Shown here one piece after another: positions 9,743 to 21,623 of a stretch of DNA of 64,000 nucleotides. How positions within the stretch are numbered: the stretch's first letter is position 1; the number at the start of each line of letters is the position of its first letter. The position numbers and the translations under genes were made by a program. This DNA comes from Rhodosporidiobolus odoratus (lineage: Eukaryota > Basidiomycota > Microbotryomycetes > Sporidiobolales > Sporidiobolaceae). The stretch spans positions 586,579 through 650,578 of the forward strand of contig JAOANU010000015.1 in NCBI GenBank assembly GCA_034387635.1, in the 5' to 3' direction. The notes beneath the pieces are model-generated. The model saw only the letters and a program-made list of their open reading frames with translations. It made no database searches and had not been told where the DNA came from.

Positions 9743-12108
9743 CTAAGCCTCAAGGCCACTCTGCGCCTTAGCCCGAGCCAACAACGCCTCCTTCTTTGCC
9801 CTCATCCGTTCCCGCTCCTTGCCCTTGTCCTTCTCCTTGTCTGCTACCGGTCCCTTGCCATTCGCAATCGCGCCTGCGGCAGAAGCAGAATTAAGGGCCG
9901 ACGAGGTGGAAAGGACCTTCTTCCGTTCCTTTTCCTTCTCCTTGGCTGCGAGAGCATTTGACGAGACAAGTGCTTCGGTAGATACCACCGGAGAGTCGGC
10001 GAGGGCGAGGATCGAAGACAGGGCGGAAGAGGTCGTCGCAGCTGAAGGTGCAGTTGACAGAGTCGATGCAGACGACGGTCGGGATGCAGAAGAAGAAGAG
10101 CCCGAAATCCTCCTCCCACCTTCCGGTCTCACAGCCGGAGCCCTCTCTCTCCTCACCTCCTGATTTCCGTCGCCACCTTTCCGACCTTCCCCGGGCACTG
10201 CCACTGGTGGTTCCTCAACCGCCTTCTTCTCTCTAGCCCTCTCCACGCTCCCCGCGACTCTCTCGAACCTCCTCTTGACTTGGTCGCTTACCAGAGTTTC
10301 CTGCGGAGCGATCGGCGTATCGATGCCGAGTTGGGAGAGGAAGGCGGCGACAGAAGCAGAGGGAGGTTCGGAGGGTCGCGAGGACGAGGTAGTAGTGGGA
10401 GGAAGGGGCGCAGGGGCGGATGGAGGCAGTGCAGTTCGTGCGGTGCGCTTCGAGGCTTTCGTAGCGGCGAGACTGGCGACGATCTCGGGTGGGAGATCAT
10501 CGCTAAAGGTAGATGAACGAGAGAGAGTCAGCGGCGCAAGCGAGACCGAGCAAAGAGGATGTGGCTCACTCAGAATCTGCTCCACGCGCCATCGTACTCC
10601 TTCTCCCGATCTGCTTCCTTTCCACAAACTCCTTCACTAGTCGATCCTTCTCTTCAACCTCCTTGACCAGCTCGCGAAGCTCGACCTCCATTTCTTCCCG
10701 CGCTGCTTGTTCATCCTGCACCTGTGCGGAAAGGACGCCGAGTTCCTCTCCGAGCTCTGAGCGAAGAGTCTCCAGACGAGAGGTGGTGGACGAGGCGAGA
10801 GACGAGAGCCCGAGGCGGATTGCGTAAAGTTTGCGGTGCAGAGGGGATGTAAGGGCTGGCACAGGTAGCGAGAGGTGAGGTGTTGGAACCACGTAGGACT
10901 GCTCAGAGCATGGAAAAAGGTCAGATCTGTTGTACATTGCCGCCGCTGCAAGGGTGCCCTGTCCGAGCAAGACCTGAAACGCACCTCATCCGCATCCTCT
11001 TGTGCGTGCATCACACCCTCTACCTCTGCTCCGTTCTCACCCTCGAGCGCTTCCCTGAACTCATCCATGTCGCAAACCCCTTCCGCCCATTCTCCAACCT
11101 CGCTGATGAACTCCCGCAACAGCTTGTTATCGCCTTGCAGGTGAGTTCTTGCGGAAGTAGCTTCGTTCAGGGCAGAGGTCAGGAGCTCGAGTTCTGCTTC
11201 GAGTGCGACAGAGGCGGCGGAAGGCGAGGATGAGGTTGGGGTATTTGACCGGCTTGAGGCGGAGGAGAGACGGGACAGACGCCCGGAGGCGGCGAAGGTA
11301 GAAGAGAGCGGCGAAGAAGAGGATGAGGCAGCGGTGGACGAGTTGAGCACGACAAGGCGTGTCGAGACGGTGACAGAGTCGGAGGAAGTGGTGAGTTTCT
11401 GCAGGCGTTGGTGAAGTGCCGTGACCTCGGTTTCTCGGCGCTTTTGGTCGTGCTGCAGCTCAACTCACAATCAGCGGATTACTCGCACGAGGCTGGAGGC
11501 GGGGACGCACGAGTGCCTGCGTCTTTACGAACTGCAAAGCATTCTTCATCTTTGCTAGTTCATCCTTTGTCTGACGATGTCGCTCTTGCTCCGTCTGGAG
11601 CTTGAGCTCCGCTTCTCTGCGAGTCATTGATGCAGAGTGAACCCGTCAGCTAATGCATCAACAATGTCGGAGGGGGGAACAAGGCCAATGAACCTGCAAC
11701 TGACCTTGCTCTTGCCCTCTCCTTCTCGGCCTCCCTTTGCGCCACCTCCCTGTCCCTCTCCGCCCTTTCTCTCATCCCCCTCTCCCTCTCGGCCTCCGCA
11801 CTAACCCTAGCCTCCCTAGCCAACAACCCCTCAACCATCTCCCTCTCCTGATCCCTCTTGTCCAACATCCCCCAGAGACACTTACTCAGCTGTTCCCTCG
11901 CTCGAGCTTGAAGAATCAACAAATCATTGTGTTTCTTGAGGGCTTTGGATGAGGATTGGGAAGGGAGACTTGGGGAGTTGAAGAGGGTTTGAAGGTCGAG
12001 AGGCCGGGTTAGGTAGCCGGATGAGAGGAGGGCGGTAGACAGGGCCGAGAAGGACTGTTGAGCGCCTTGGGTTGGGGTCTCTAGTGGTCCCAAGGGATGT
12101 GAATCCAT
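9743..12108 (-). CDS. ADIP/SSX2IP (Msd1)-family coiled-coil protein
   Basis: Five exons: 12108-11705, 11616-11511, 11452-10985, 10898-10570, 10502-9743; lengths sum to 2067 nt (688 aa plus stop) with every junction in phase. The N-terminus reads QSFSALSTALLSSGYLTRPL followed by DLQTLFN, then LKKHNDLLILQ and LDKRDQEREMVEGLL, matching the start of the ADIP (afadin- and alpha-actinin-binding) family. Then comes a long coiled coil across exons (KERARARREAELKLQTEQER, RHRQTKDELAKMKNALQFVK, ELGVLSAQVQDEQAAREEME) interrupted by Ser-rich linkers, and a Lys/Glu-rich tail. Fission yeast Msd1 and animal SSX2IP in this family anchor microtubule minus ends at spindle poles; that role here is inferred. Final exon is disordered, with KEKEKERKK and KEKDKGKERERMRAKKE repeats. 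Confidence 0.62.
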
Positions 12109-12609
12109 TTCTTCGTTGTCGATGTTGTTTGATCAGGGTTGAGTGAGACGAGGGTCGATGAGCTTGGCGTGCGGTGTGCTGGTAGGGCGCGTAGTCGATC
12201 AAGCACGAGCGTACTGGCCGTGAATGACGCGTCTCGAGCGAAGTGACGCGAGTCGAAGTACAAGTCTAAACGAGACCATCTCTCCTCCAACTCGAAGCCA
12301 ACTCAACAAATTCTGACGAGCGATCGCACGTGCACTCCAGTCCAATGAGACATCAGATGCACATCTATGTTCCGGGTCGACATCTACAACATCTAAACAA
12401 GGGCAGCATACAAACCGGAAGGAGCGACCTTAAGCAAGAAGTGGAAAAAACAAGAGGGAAAAGATGTTGATGAAGGAGGGAAAGGGGAACTGAGCTAAGC
12501 GAGACGACAGGGGAAGAAGGCTCCACGCCAACGCTAAGCTGATGTGCACGAAGGGGGAGAAATACCAGGTGGAAGGGAAGGAACGAGAAATGAAACCCAC
12601 TGCTCCGTC
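12109..12609. other. Intergenic, between two minus-strand genes
   Basis: Contains the promoter of the ADIP-like gene and the 3' flank of the methyltransferase gene. Overlapping short frames on both strands show no domain or splice logic. Confidence 0.4.
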
Positions 12610-14313
12610 TCAACACCACCCCATCCTCAACAACCTATAATTCTCCTCATCCGCCCGTCCCACACCCTGAACCCTCTCAATCTCCGTCAGACTCTCCACT
12701 GCAACCCTCCAGCCTCCTCCAACGGCCTTGTCATCCCTGTCCGGTAGATCCTCTTTCAGCGGGAACACGTCCTTTAGAGTGGCGATGGCTTCGGCGTGCG
12801 TAGGACGGAGGGGTACGATGAGGAAGAATGCGGGGGAGAAGACGGAGGTGCGAGCCGAGGTAGTGGGGCGAGTGCGCGCGACGGCGTCGACGCGGGGTTG
12901 GGACGAGTTGGTCGACGTGAGGGCAGGTCGGGTGGGCAAGGCGAGCGAGGATTCGCCGAGGGAGAGATCGGCTAGGTCTGAGGGGAGAGAGGCGGATGCG
13001 GTGAAGAGGGAGGGGTCGTCGGGCTTGATCAGGAATTGCTCGACGCAGGATTTCAGCCACAGGGCATGGGTGGGGCCATAGACTACGTCGGCGGCGATGA
13101 GGGTGTGGAAGGGCTTGTCACTGTCAGACAGATGGACATCAGTAAGATCAGTGGCGAAGAATCTAGAAGGATACGAACAATGGAGCGGGCATGCTCGTCT
13201 CGATCGCCATTCTAGGATTGAGGGCCGCTGAGAAAGCCCTGGAATTGTGCACTGCACTCCAATCAAGCTTGTGAGCCTGTACTGGCAGAGACGACATGGA
13301 CGATGAGAGGGAAGGCAAAGCAGAAGAGTCGGTAGAAGAAGAATTTGACATGTTGATCGGTACGGGATTTGTCGGGACGAGGTGGGGAGACGCGGTAGGC
13401 GAGACGACGGGAGAAATATTGGTCGAGTTGCTGATCACGTTCTTCCTGAGGTTCTCCAGCACTCCTTCGTGATAGTCCGTCGCGAATACCTCTGCCGGGG
13501 CCTCGAGCCGTTCACTCATGCCTTTCCAAACGAGGCTGAGCAAGCCGGTGCCGGCACCGAGTTCGAGCACCCGCTGATTTGACAAGCCAAGGCCGAAGGA
13601 GACGGGGTCGAGGGCGAGCATGCGCGCAAGGATGATGGAAGAGCCCCAAGATTGGAGGCCAACTGAGGTGGGGTCAAGGGAGGAGGGTAGGGCATCGTTG
13701 AGCGTGATGAGGAGGGGTTCAGTTTGCGGGTCGGCGTCAGGCAGGCAAGTAGGGAGAAGGAGGGGCCGGAGGATTGAACCGGATTCTGAGCACAGCAACG
13801 GAGAGAGAGAGAAAGATTAGCTCGGTGCCGTTCGAGGACAGACAGTGAAAAGGACGTACCCGAAGTCGCAGTCAAATGGCTCAAGAGCGCTGCCGCTTCC
13901 TCAACAATCTCGACCCTCTTCTGCCGTTCCTCGTCGTGACCGTCCTGATCCGCCTCAGTAACCCAATCCTCCCCCCGCTTGATCAACATGCTCAACCAAT
14001 TGGTCGCCCAACTGCGCTCAAATGCATCGTGCTGGTGCAACGGGTCAATGGTGGCATCCTCGTCGACCTCGCTTGAGAAAGCAGCTTTCTCTACCGCCGC
14101 CGGAGAAGGTTGAGCGGCGAGCTCTTGACTGTCGGTGGAGGGGTCGCCTGGAGTTGCGTAGAGGAGACGGAGGTGTGCGATAAGGTGGAGAAGGTCGTTG
14201 CTGGATACGTTACTGGCTGTCAAGCTTCGGGATAGTTTGGGAAGTACTGAGGAAGGAAGTGAAGGACGTCGAACACGGGCTTTAATGGGCGGGTGAGAGG
14301 GAGGTGAGGCCAT
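12610..14313 (-). CDS. EFM3: Protein-lysine methyltransferase, FAM86/EFM3-like (Methyltransf_16)
   Basis: Exons 14313-13860, 13785-13179, 13120-12610 total 1572 nt (523 aa plus stop), in phase. The start MASPPSHPPIK (14313) is preferred over an in-frame ATG 43 codons upstream. SAM-binding motif I VLELGAGTGLLSL follows TSVGLQSWGSSIILARML, the typical lead-in of the seven-beta-strand Methyltransf_16 family; the post-motif acidic pair ATDYHEGVLENL and the later HTLIAADVVYGPTHA (the D-V-V-Y/D-P position) are also present. The N-terminal region SWATNWLSMLIKRGEDW fits FAM86-type enzymes, which methylate a lysine of translation elongation factor 2 (yeast Efm3, human EEF2KMT). Two Ser/Thr-rich insertions (about residues 285-320 and 400-440) make it longer than yeast Efm3. 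Family is secure; the eEF2 substrate is inferred. Confidence 0.68.
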
Positions 14314-14872
14314 GTAAGGGGGTTGAATGTAGCAAGAGCAGGTAAGGTAGTCTAAGCAGATAAGCAAGAGAAAGGAGTCGAGTCGGAAGTCTACGCGGGA
14401 GCGAGACCAACGTTCTCGAGCACAGCCACTCCAACTCCCCACAAGCGTGATACTCAGCCACCCTGACTAGCTGGATCGTTCCTGTGCAGCCAATCTTGCT
14501 CCCAGACAGAAAGAAGCATCATTCCGTCTTTCGAATTGGCCGGTCGGTCAAGATGAAAACGAGAGTGGCAGGTTGCGAAGGAGTGACAACGACCAAGGTG
14601 AACGAGTGACCGGGCAGCCAAGAACGAGAGAGAAGTAGTGCGAGTGCAAGGTGCAGTCTACGGTGATATAGTCATGCAAAGTGGGGAGAGAACGACAAGA
14701 GAATTACCGGAAAACCAAACTGCTGTCTGAGTACGAAAGACGACCGTGCACTACTGCTGTGCGCACCGCTGAGAATCCTAGACGAAGGCAAGAGGAAGAG
14801 AGAGAGAGTCTATCGCGATAAGGAACGTCCGTGGTGTAGGGGAATAGGGGGAAATAAAGGTTGAGAAGGTCC
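14314..14872. other. Intergenic, methyltransferase promoter side
   Basis: Upstream of the methyltransferase gene and downstream of the GPI-protein gene. Nothing beyond AG-rich sequence recognised; open frames at 14704-14889 have no support. Confidence 0.35.
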
Positions 14873-17800
14873 TCAGATAATGGCGCCAAACGCGAGTATC
14901 GCAGCTAAGAGGGTCAGCGATACGCCGAGAGCCGGCGAGGACAAGATCGAAGAGGCGCCGGAGGTCGACGCTGGAGCAGTCGGTGCGGTGCCGACGACTT
15001 CGCCAAACCCGCTGCTGAATTTGCCCGCCCAAAAGGTCAAGTCGTCGATGGCGAGGGCGTGTTTAGTCCAGACTGCAGTTCGAGATATGTCAGACTCGGG
15101 GGCACACAGAAATGGAGGGACAGGGGAAAAGGAAGGAAGGCAAGAAACGCACGCAAAGGAATAGCGAGCCAAGTGCGGCCACCAAATCCAGTATCGATAT
15201 TCGCTTGTGCAACGGTGGTGAACCAACCCGGTTCCCACAGCGAGTAGAAAGTCCACCCGCCCCAGAGGGTCTACGCGGCGAGACTTTGTCAGCTCCCAAG
15301 AGGGAAGGGCGAGACAAAAAGAAAGGCAGGCTCACGTTGATGGTGTACGCCTTTGATGTGCTAGAGCCTGTCACAAGACCGCTGAACGTGCCATTGCCGA
15401 ATGCGATGGTGTTCTCAAAGGTATTCGCGAAAGTCTGCACAGAAAACAACGCATCAGCCGCTTTCCCACTCAAGACTGACGCCGTTTCGTGCGACGCTGG
15501 TGTCTCGAGAAAGAAGAAGAGAAGAAGGGAGAGAGCGTGGACGCACCTGACCAATAAAGTTGGACAAGCCAAACGTCGCCGACTTACGCTGCCACGAGAT
15601 CCAAGATCCCCAAATATCAAAGTACGCGTGGACGCTGTGAAGGAGCGCCGCAGTCAGAGGAGAGTGTCAGCTTAAGATGGCACCGAAGGCCAAGGAAGTC
15701 GGTGCTCTGCTCACCCTTGCGATTCCTCAGTGTGGTCTTCTCCGTAGGAATAGTCCTGCAAGTCCCAAAGCCGAGTAAGCGCCGCACACAAGAGACCGCA
15801 AACGATTGGGAGCAATCGCATACCCAATTGAACTGCACACGCGATGCCTCATCAGCTCAATACCACGCAATGAGTCATCTATCGATTGCGGGGAGCAAAG
15901 GAGAATGGAGCCGAGAAAAACCGAACGCACCGTAGTAACCCCATTCCTAATCGCCTTGGTCTCGTTCAGATCTCCCAAGAAATCAGCCACATTCTGCTGG
16001 ACAATGCTGTCATAATACGCCGTCTTGTTGGGACTGAACGCCGCGGCGGTTTCGTGCGCGGCAGCGAGACGGAGGTACCCGTGCACCATCATCATGCGGC
16101 GATTCCAGGGCTACATGCAGGGCGGAGCGAATCAGAGAGTATGTCAGCACGCACTGCTAGAAAGGAGGAGAGGGCGAAACGGGCAACGGACCATGGGGGT
16201 CCCAGGAGCGCGAGAGTCGCCAGTAGCCCACCATCGCTCGTCGGCAGGTTGGATGATGCTTAGATTTGGGTCAAGAAAGCGGAAGAAGTAGTTCTCGTAG
16301 GTGCTGCGAGACGTGGTTACTAGGGTCAGCGAGAGTAAAGAGGTCAGGAGAAAAGTGAAGGCATACTCGTCTCCCGCAGCGATGTACGCCTTAGCTCGAT
16401 CGTAGTAAGTCACCGAGTTATTGAAGACGGTCGGACCGTCAAACTCGGGAGGAACCTGCGCAGCGACCGCTCAGCACCTACGTCAGAAACAGGGAGACAA
16501 GCATGGCGGACGCACGAGGTTCCACAAACAAGGACTCTTGAGAATCATCACAGCGGCGCTGACCATGTTTCCAACAATGAGACCGTTCTCGGAACCTGCG
16601 TATATGAGATTGCCGTCGGAAGGGTAGAGCTCGGCTGTTGGCCAGACCTAGTTATCGGAAAAACGGTCAGCCCGATTCCGACGAGAGATAAAAGGCAACG
16701 AGCTGTACCGGGTCGACGTCTCCCGTCCAGATAGTGACCGGATCGGCCGTGTTCTGATTTTGCAGGGCGAGGATGCTGTGCGAGCCAAACGTCAGCTTAA
16801 AAGGGCGGCACCCCTGGAGGATAGCAAGCGTACTTGTCGGCAATTCGAACGACGACGTCGAGGGCCCGGATGTCACCTATGAAGGGGGAAGATCAGGATA
16901 AGGTGGCAGTAAAACCCGGAAGGCACCGAAAGAGCTCCTTGCCTGTGATTTCGAACAACAACCCAGCATTATACAACCCCTGTCCCAGATACCCATCCGC
17001 GAGCACATTGCCCTGACCATTCTCCCACAACGGTTCCAGCTGAGCCAGCATCCCAATCGCGCTCTCAATCTCAGTCCTCGTCACCTCTGTCGAGTTCAGG
17101 TCCAGAACCATATTCCGTCGCGCCTTGACGTCGCAATAGCGGACTTTACATAGGCTGGCGAAACCGGCGTCGGTGCCTGCGAAGGTTGGAGGAGCGGGGG
17201 TGCACTTCTTCAGGTTGGAGTAGCCGTAGGATGTAGGAGAGGGTCGGGGAGTCTTGTGGGTCCCAGTCTTCGAGGTCATCCCGATGGCTTTGGACGCCAC
17301 AGCTATCTTTGTTGACTTTGCTTGCGAGGACTTGAAGGGTCGGGACGACGCCCTAACTTTGTCGATCGTTGTAGTCGAGGTTGAGGCGGTTTCTCGTGAG
17401 GTGGAGCGAGTAGACGCGGATGCGCGGGAGCGAGAGCTGGATCGAACGCTGGTGCGGGATGTAGCGATACGAGATGATGCGGAGGCGGACGCTCGGGGCG
17501 TGCGAGAGGGGCGAGTGTCGGTAGAGAAAGATGAAAAGGTTGCGTCTGTTGCGGTCGTTGAGGCAGAGAGAACAGAGGTCGAGGTGTTGCGGGAGGTGAT
17601 AATAGACGAGATCGAACTCGAGGAGGCCGACAATGTTGAAGAAATGGAAGATGGGGCAGACGTTGAAGGAACGCTTCGAACGCGTGTTGTCAACGGCGAC
17701 GAAGTCCCGCCAGACACCTCGACGTCAACGGAGACGTCAATTGCCAGTGCCGCTGCTTTCGTCCGAGCAGGAAGGGACGCCGTCGACGACGTTTGCACGG

Positions 17801-18149
17801 CTAGAAGTCGTCCAGTGTTGACGGACAAAGACGGATTTATTGTGCTTCCTGTTTCTGCCGTCGTCCTCGAGCTAAAGGGCGCTCTTGAGCCTGGCAGCGC
17901 TGAGCTACCCTCTGCGCTATCCACGAGCTGAACGGCGAGCAAGCGCACTCTGTCTACTCCTTGTACGCTCGCGCCTCCCGTCGTTGCGAGGGAAGGTTCG
18001 AGGGTCAAGCTGGCGGAAGAAGCTGATAGGGAAGAAGTAATAGGTAGGGCGTGGGCTGAAGAGGTCGCGATGGCGAGGGCGCAGAAGGACAGGGCTAGAG
18101 GGTAGAACCAGGCTGAAGAAGGGGGAGAGGGACGGCGGGGTGTTGGCAT
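14873..18149 (-). CDS. Secreted, GPI-anchored protein with six-hairpin-like catalytic region, 13 exons
   Basis: Thirteen exons (18149-16943, 16876-16834, 16775-16709, 16647-16516, 16455-16367, 16303-16192, 16110-15931, 15832-15824, 15755-15715, 15634-15547, 15434-15336, 15270-15153, 15072-14873) sum to 2385 nt, 794 aa, all in phase. Signal peptide (FYPLALSFCALAIATSSAHA), then a long Ser/Thr-rich stalk to about residue 310, then a conserved domain with LNSTEVTRTEIESAIGML, WENGQGNVLADGYLGQGLYN, GDSRAPGTPM, MVHGYLRLAAAHETAAAF and TTFNWDYSYGEDH. The C-terminus ends in a Ser/Ala spacer and LGVSLTLLAAILAFGAII, a GPI-attachment signal. The helix-pair look of the core suggests an (alpha/alpha)6 hydrolase fold, but I cannot name the family. 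Exon 8 is a 9-nt microexon (Phe-Asn-Trp). Intron 1 uses a GC donor (16942-16877). Likely cell-wall or plasma-membrane located. Confidence 0.7.
15824..15832 (-). other. 9-nt microexon (Phe-Asn-Trp)
   Basis: Flanked by a CAG acceptor at 15835-15833 and a GTATGC donor from 15823. It joins ...RNGVTT to DYSYGEDH in frame; skipping it would keep frame and delete three residues. Confidence 0.6.
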
Positions 18150-18742
18150 CTTTCGGGGATTGAAGGCTGAGGTGCCAGCTAAAACAGCTGGACTATAGGT
18201 GTGTGTATAGAGAGCGTGTAGGTAAGCCTGCGAGGCTGGATGTGGCGATCGCTTGAAGCTGTGTTGGAGACAAGGACGAGGACAAGGAACGCTGAGGAGG
18301 GGAGGGAACTGTGCCGAGAGAAGCGGGAGGTCGCAACGACTCTCAATCGAGTCCTCGTTAGTCTTGATCAGCCCAGACAGCCCTCGTCACCTGCTCACTC
18401 TGCATTCGCTGCCTCTCCTCGCCCCTGTAGTTGCCCCATCGCTACTTCTTTAGATTGTGAGCGCGTCGTCGACGCGTGAGGGTGATAGGCGACAGCAGAG
18501 GCGGTGAAGGGCACGACTGGGTTAGAAGGGACACTGTTAGCAAGCTGAGCATGTTCATGCATTCCACCGTGAGCAGCAGTAGTAAAGCCGGAGATTGGGA
18601 AACTGAGAAGGTCCCACGCCGAAACTCTCTCCCGCGCGTCAACACCATTGTAACGATACCAATACTCTATTGCCGTCTACAACCCAAACGATACAACCCC
18701 GAAACTGCAGCGCCAGTATAACCCAGACTCTTCCTTCCCCTT
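18150..18742. other. Intergenic between GPI-protein and MFS genes
   Basis: Carries the promoter of the GPI-anchored protein gene (minus) and the 3' flank of the MFS gene. No gene supported. Confidence 0.35.
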
Positions 18743-21243
18743 TCACCGCGCCTCCTCGTCCTCCTTCTTCGTCGGCTTTTCCCCTTCCGCTGTCCCGCTG
18801 GATTTGTTAAGCGAGACCCATCGAATGCCACAGACTCCGATGAAACCTGCTGCGGCGATGATGGCGACCGCGAGGAAGACGTTGTAAAGAGCGCTGGAAA
18901 ATCCAAAGAGAACGGGTCAGCAAATCTCCTCAAGCTGTAGTACGCACAACAGGGAGGACTTGAATCGAGAAGGAGCTTTCGAAAACGCACTTGACCGCCA
19001 CCGCCACCACCGCATCCAAATGTTCCGGCGCCACGACCTCCCTGAACCGATCCACCCCCGACTCCAACACGTTCTGCACGTCCACCCCATCGACCCTAGC
19101 GATTCCTTGCTTGAACTTGTTGGCATACAGGGCGGAAGAAGCCGAGACCCAGACAGTAGCGCCGAAGATTTGAGAGAAACAGACGAGGGAGGCGCCTTTG
19201 CTTCTGTCTTCTTCCGGGAGGAGGATTTGACTCTGTTATAGGAGCAGGAGGTGAGCCTGCGGTACCGAGGTCAGAGAACTGGAGAACATGTACAGCAAGG
19301 AAAGTCATCATGTAGAGAGCACCTGCAACAAAGCAAAATAAGACACGTCAGCGATCGGAAAGAGCGAAGCACGCCAATCAACTCACCCATTCCCGCACCA
19401 ACAACCATTCCATACCCAATCCACTGTCCCTCCGTCGTGTTCGCGTTCATGCTAGCATGCAATCCCGCTCCGATCGCGGTCAAAGCCGTACCGAACCACA
19501 TGGCCGGGTGGAACACGCCGAATCGCTTTACCGTCCAACCTGCGACGATGCCGGCGGTCATGTTGAGAAAGATGATTGGAAGGAGCTGAATGCCGGCGCG
19601 GACGGGTGAGGCTCCTTGAACCGTTTGAAAGACTGCGAGAGGAGGATGTAAGCCAGACCCACGTACAAGGTATAGCGGTAGAATTGCGGGAGACGCACAG
19701 ATAGGAACGTAATACAGCAACCCGTAGTAGCTGGCGCCACAGGTAAAGTTGACGAACGTTGCGCAAGCCATGCTGCGATCCCGGAGGAGGAGGCGCATGG
19801 AAATGGAGGATTTCTCGCCGAGCCAGAACTGCAGGGCGAAGAAGGCGACGAGGATGACGGCGAAACCCACCAGGAGACCAATGATTTTGGATGAGGACCA
19901 GGGGCTGGTGATGCCGCCCTCCTGTAAGAACAAGGCTTTTGATGAATGGGCGCGAACCGGGAAGTAGGGTTGAAAAGGACGAACCTGAAGAGCGATCAAA
20001 AGGCAAATGAGCGAACCAAGCAAGAGGAACGCGCCCATCGGATCCATGCGGATCAGGCGCTGTTTCACGGACAGAGTCTGCGGTATGCGAGGCGGGTTGC
20101 AGAAGAAGACAATAATGGCGACCACAGGCGCGCCAACGCAGAGGTTGATCCAGAAGCACCACCTGCGAGCATGGGTATTACATCAGCCGGAGGCTTCAAT
20201 ATTTGAAGGAAAAGAACGAACCGCCAGGAAACCTTAGATGTGAAAGCTCCGCCGATGAGCGGCCCCAAGACGGTACCAGAGCCGTACGCCACGTTCATCA
20301 GACTTGTGACGACAGCTTGCATGCGAATAGGTAGAGTGTTGGCGGCAATGGCGAGGATACCGATGAACAGCCCTGAAGGTGAGAATGAAGAGTGAGTTGT
20401 GAAGCCTACGCTGTTCGGGAGAGAAATGCAGCTCACCAGCATAGCCTAGGCCTTGAAGCGCCCTCCCAGCGATGAGCATTGGCGAAGAAACAGCGGCTCC
20501 GGCGATGATACTACCGAAGAGAAAAATGGCGAGGGAGAGGAGGAATACCCATTTCTGGGGAAAGAATTGGAAGGCGCGACCGCAGAAAGGTTGGAAGGCG
20601 ACGCAGCAGAGGAGATAGGCCGATCCATCTGTGTAGACAGTCTAATCAGCATGAGCCGCAACAAGGCAAGAACAGAGGAAGGCAGAATGTAAAACAGGAG
20701 CAGGGGGGGAAAGGACAAAAGAAGAGCGGGGCGGAAAGAAATGGCGGGACTCACACCAGCCCACGTCTGTCAGTGCAGAAAAATGGTTGGCGATAGTGGC
20801 TGTGCTCGTGGCAACAATGGTGTTGTCTAGCCCCACGAGCACTTCAACGAGAAGCTGAAAATAGTCAAGGCCAGGTCAGCTCATGCAGAGTACATTGCGG
20901 AAAGAAGGGCAATGATACGTACGAGTGCCAGCATCAGCAGATACAGCCGCATGCCCGTTGGACTAGCACCCTTCGTATCCGCCTTCTCCGCCTCGACATC
21001 GTGCTCGACGGTAGAACGTTCCCGCTTCTCCTCCTCTATAGGGCTGTCTGCCGTAGCGCTGTACTTGCTTAGTGCTGTGACGCCAGTGAGGACCTCTTCG
21101 CGTCCTGTGAGAGTGCTGCCGTCGCTCATCGAGGAGTCGCCGGCCGAGCCGGTCACTTCAGCTTCTCCCAGCTCGCCATCGAACGTCGCGCGGCGGTGCG
21201 AGTCGTCCGTTGCAGGTCGTATTGGCTGTTTCGGGTCAGCCAT
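18743..21243 (-). CDS. MFS multidrug-type transporter, DHA2-like (14-spanner)
   Basis: Ten exons (21243-20923, 20854-20755, 20628-20437, 20372-20222, 20162-19988, 19921-19699, 19632-19387, 19322-19294, 19232-18991, 18893-18743) total 1830 nt, 609 aa, all in phase. Hydrophilic N-tail (MADPKQPIRPATDD...) leads into LLMLALLLVEVLVGLDNTIV, then VGWYGSAYLLCC, GRALQGLGYAG, MNVAYGSGTVLGPLIGGAFT and SWRWCFWINLCVGAPV: motif C and the classic drug:H+ antiporter landmarks. After a central basic loop come FVNFTCGASYYGLLYYVPIF and FQTVQGASPVRAGIQLLP, and the last helix NVFLAVAIIAAAGFIGVCG ends in a Lys/Glu-rich tail. The length and order fit the 14-helix DHA2 class that exports drugs or siderophores/basic amino acids; the substrate cannot be told. 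The 29-nt exon 8 is defined by a weaker GTACAT donor. Confidence 0.85.
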
Positions 21244-21623
21244 ACCAAGTATCACGCAGCAGCGTCGAAGCGAAGTGCAAGAGAGAGGCGAAGGCGAGCT
21301 TCCCGAGAAACCCACGGCCAACCGCGCTGTGCAGGTGGTATTCGTTACGCCCGCAATTGCGTGCTGCTGCGACAGACAGGAAAGCTGTTATCGGGAGGAG
21401 CTCCATCAGGACGATGGCTATATACTGCGACGAGGAGCGCAAACGGTTACATATTATCGCAGACTTCTCAGGAGCCTCCAGAGGCGTTTCTGGGTGCGCG
21501 CAAGTGGAAGCTCAGGGTAGCAGGTCAGGGGTGCGGAATGGCCTTCGCGACGAGGAGCTGCCAGAACGAGAAAACGGTAGGACCTTGCGTTACATCAAGC
21601 GAACCATATTACGAACATAAGAG

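Noticed and set aside
17254..17931. 225-codon plus-strand frame opposite the GPI-protein stalk
   Set aside because: Mirror of the Ser/Thr-rich coding stalk; the minus-strand 13-exon model explains the region.
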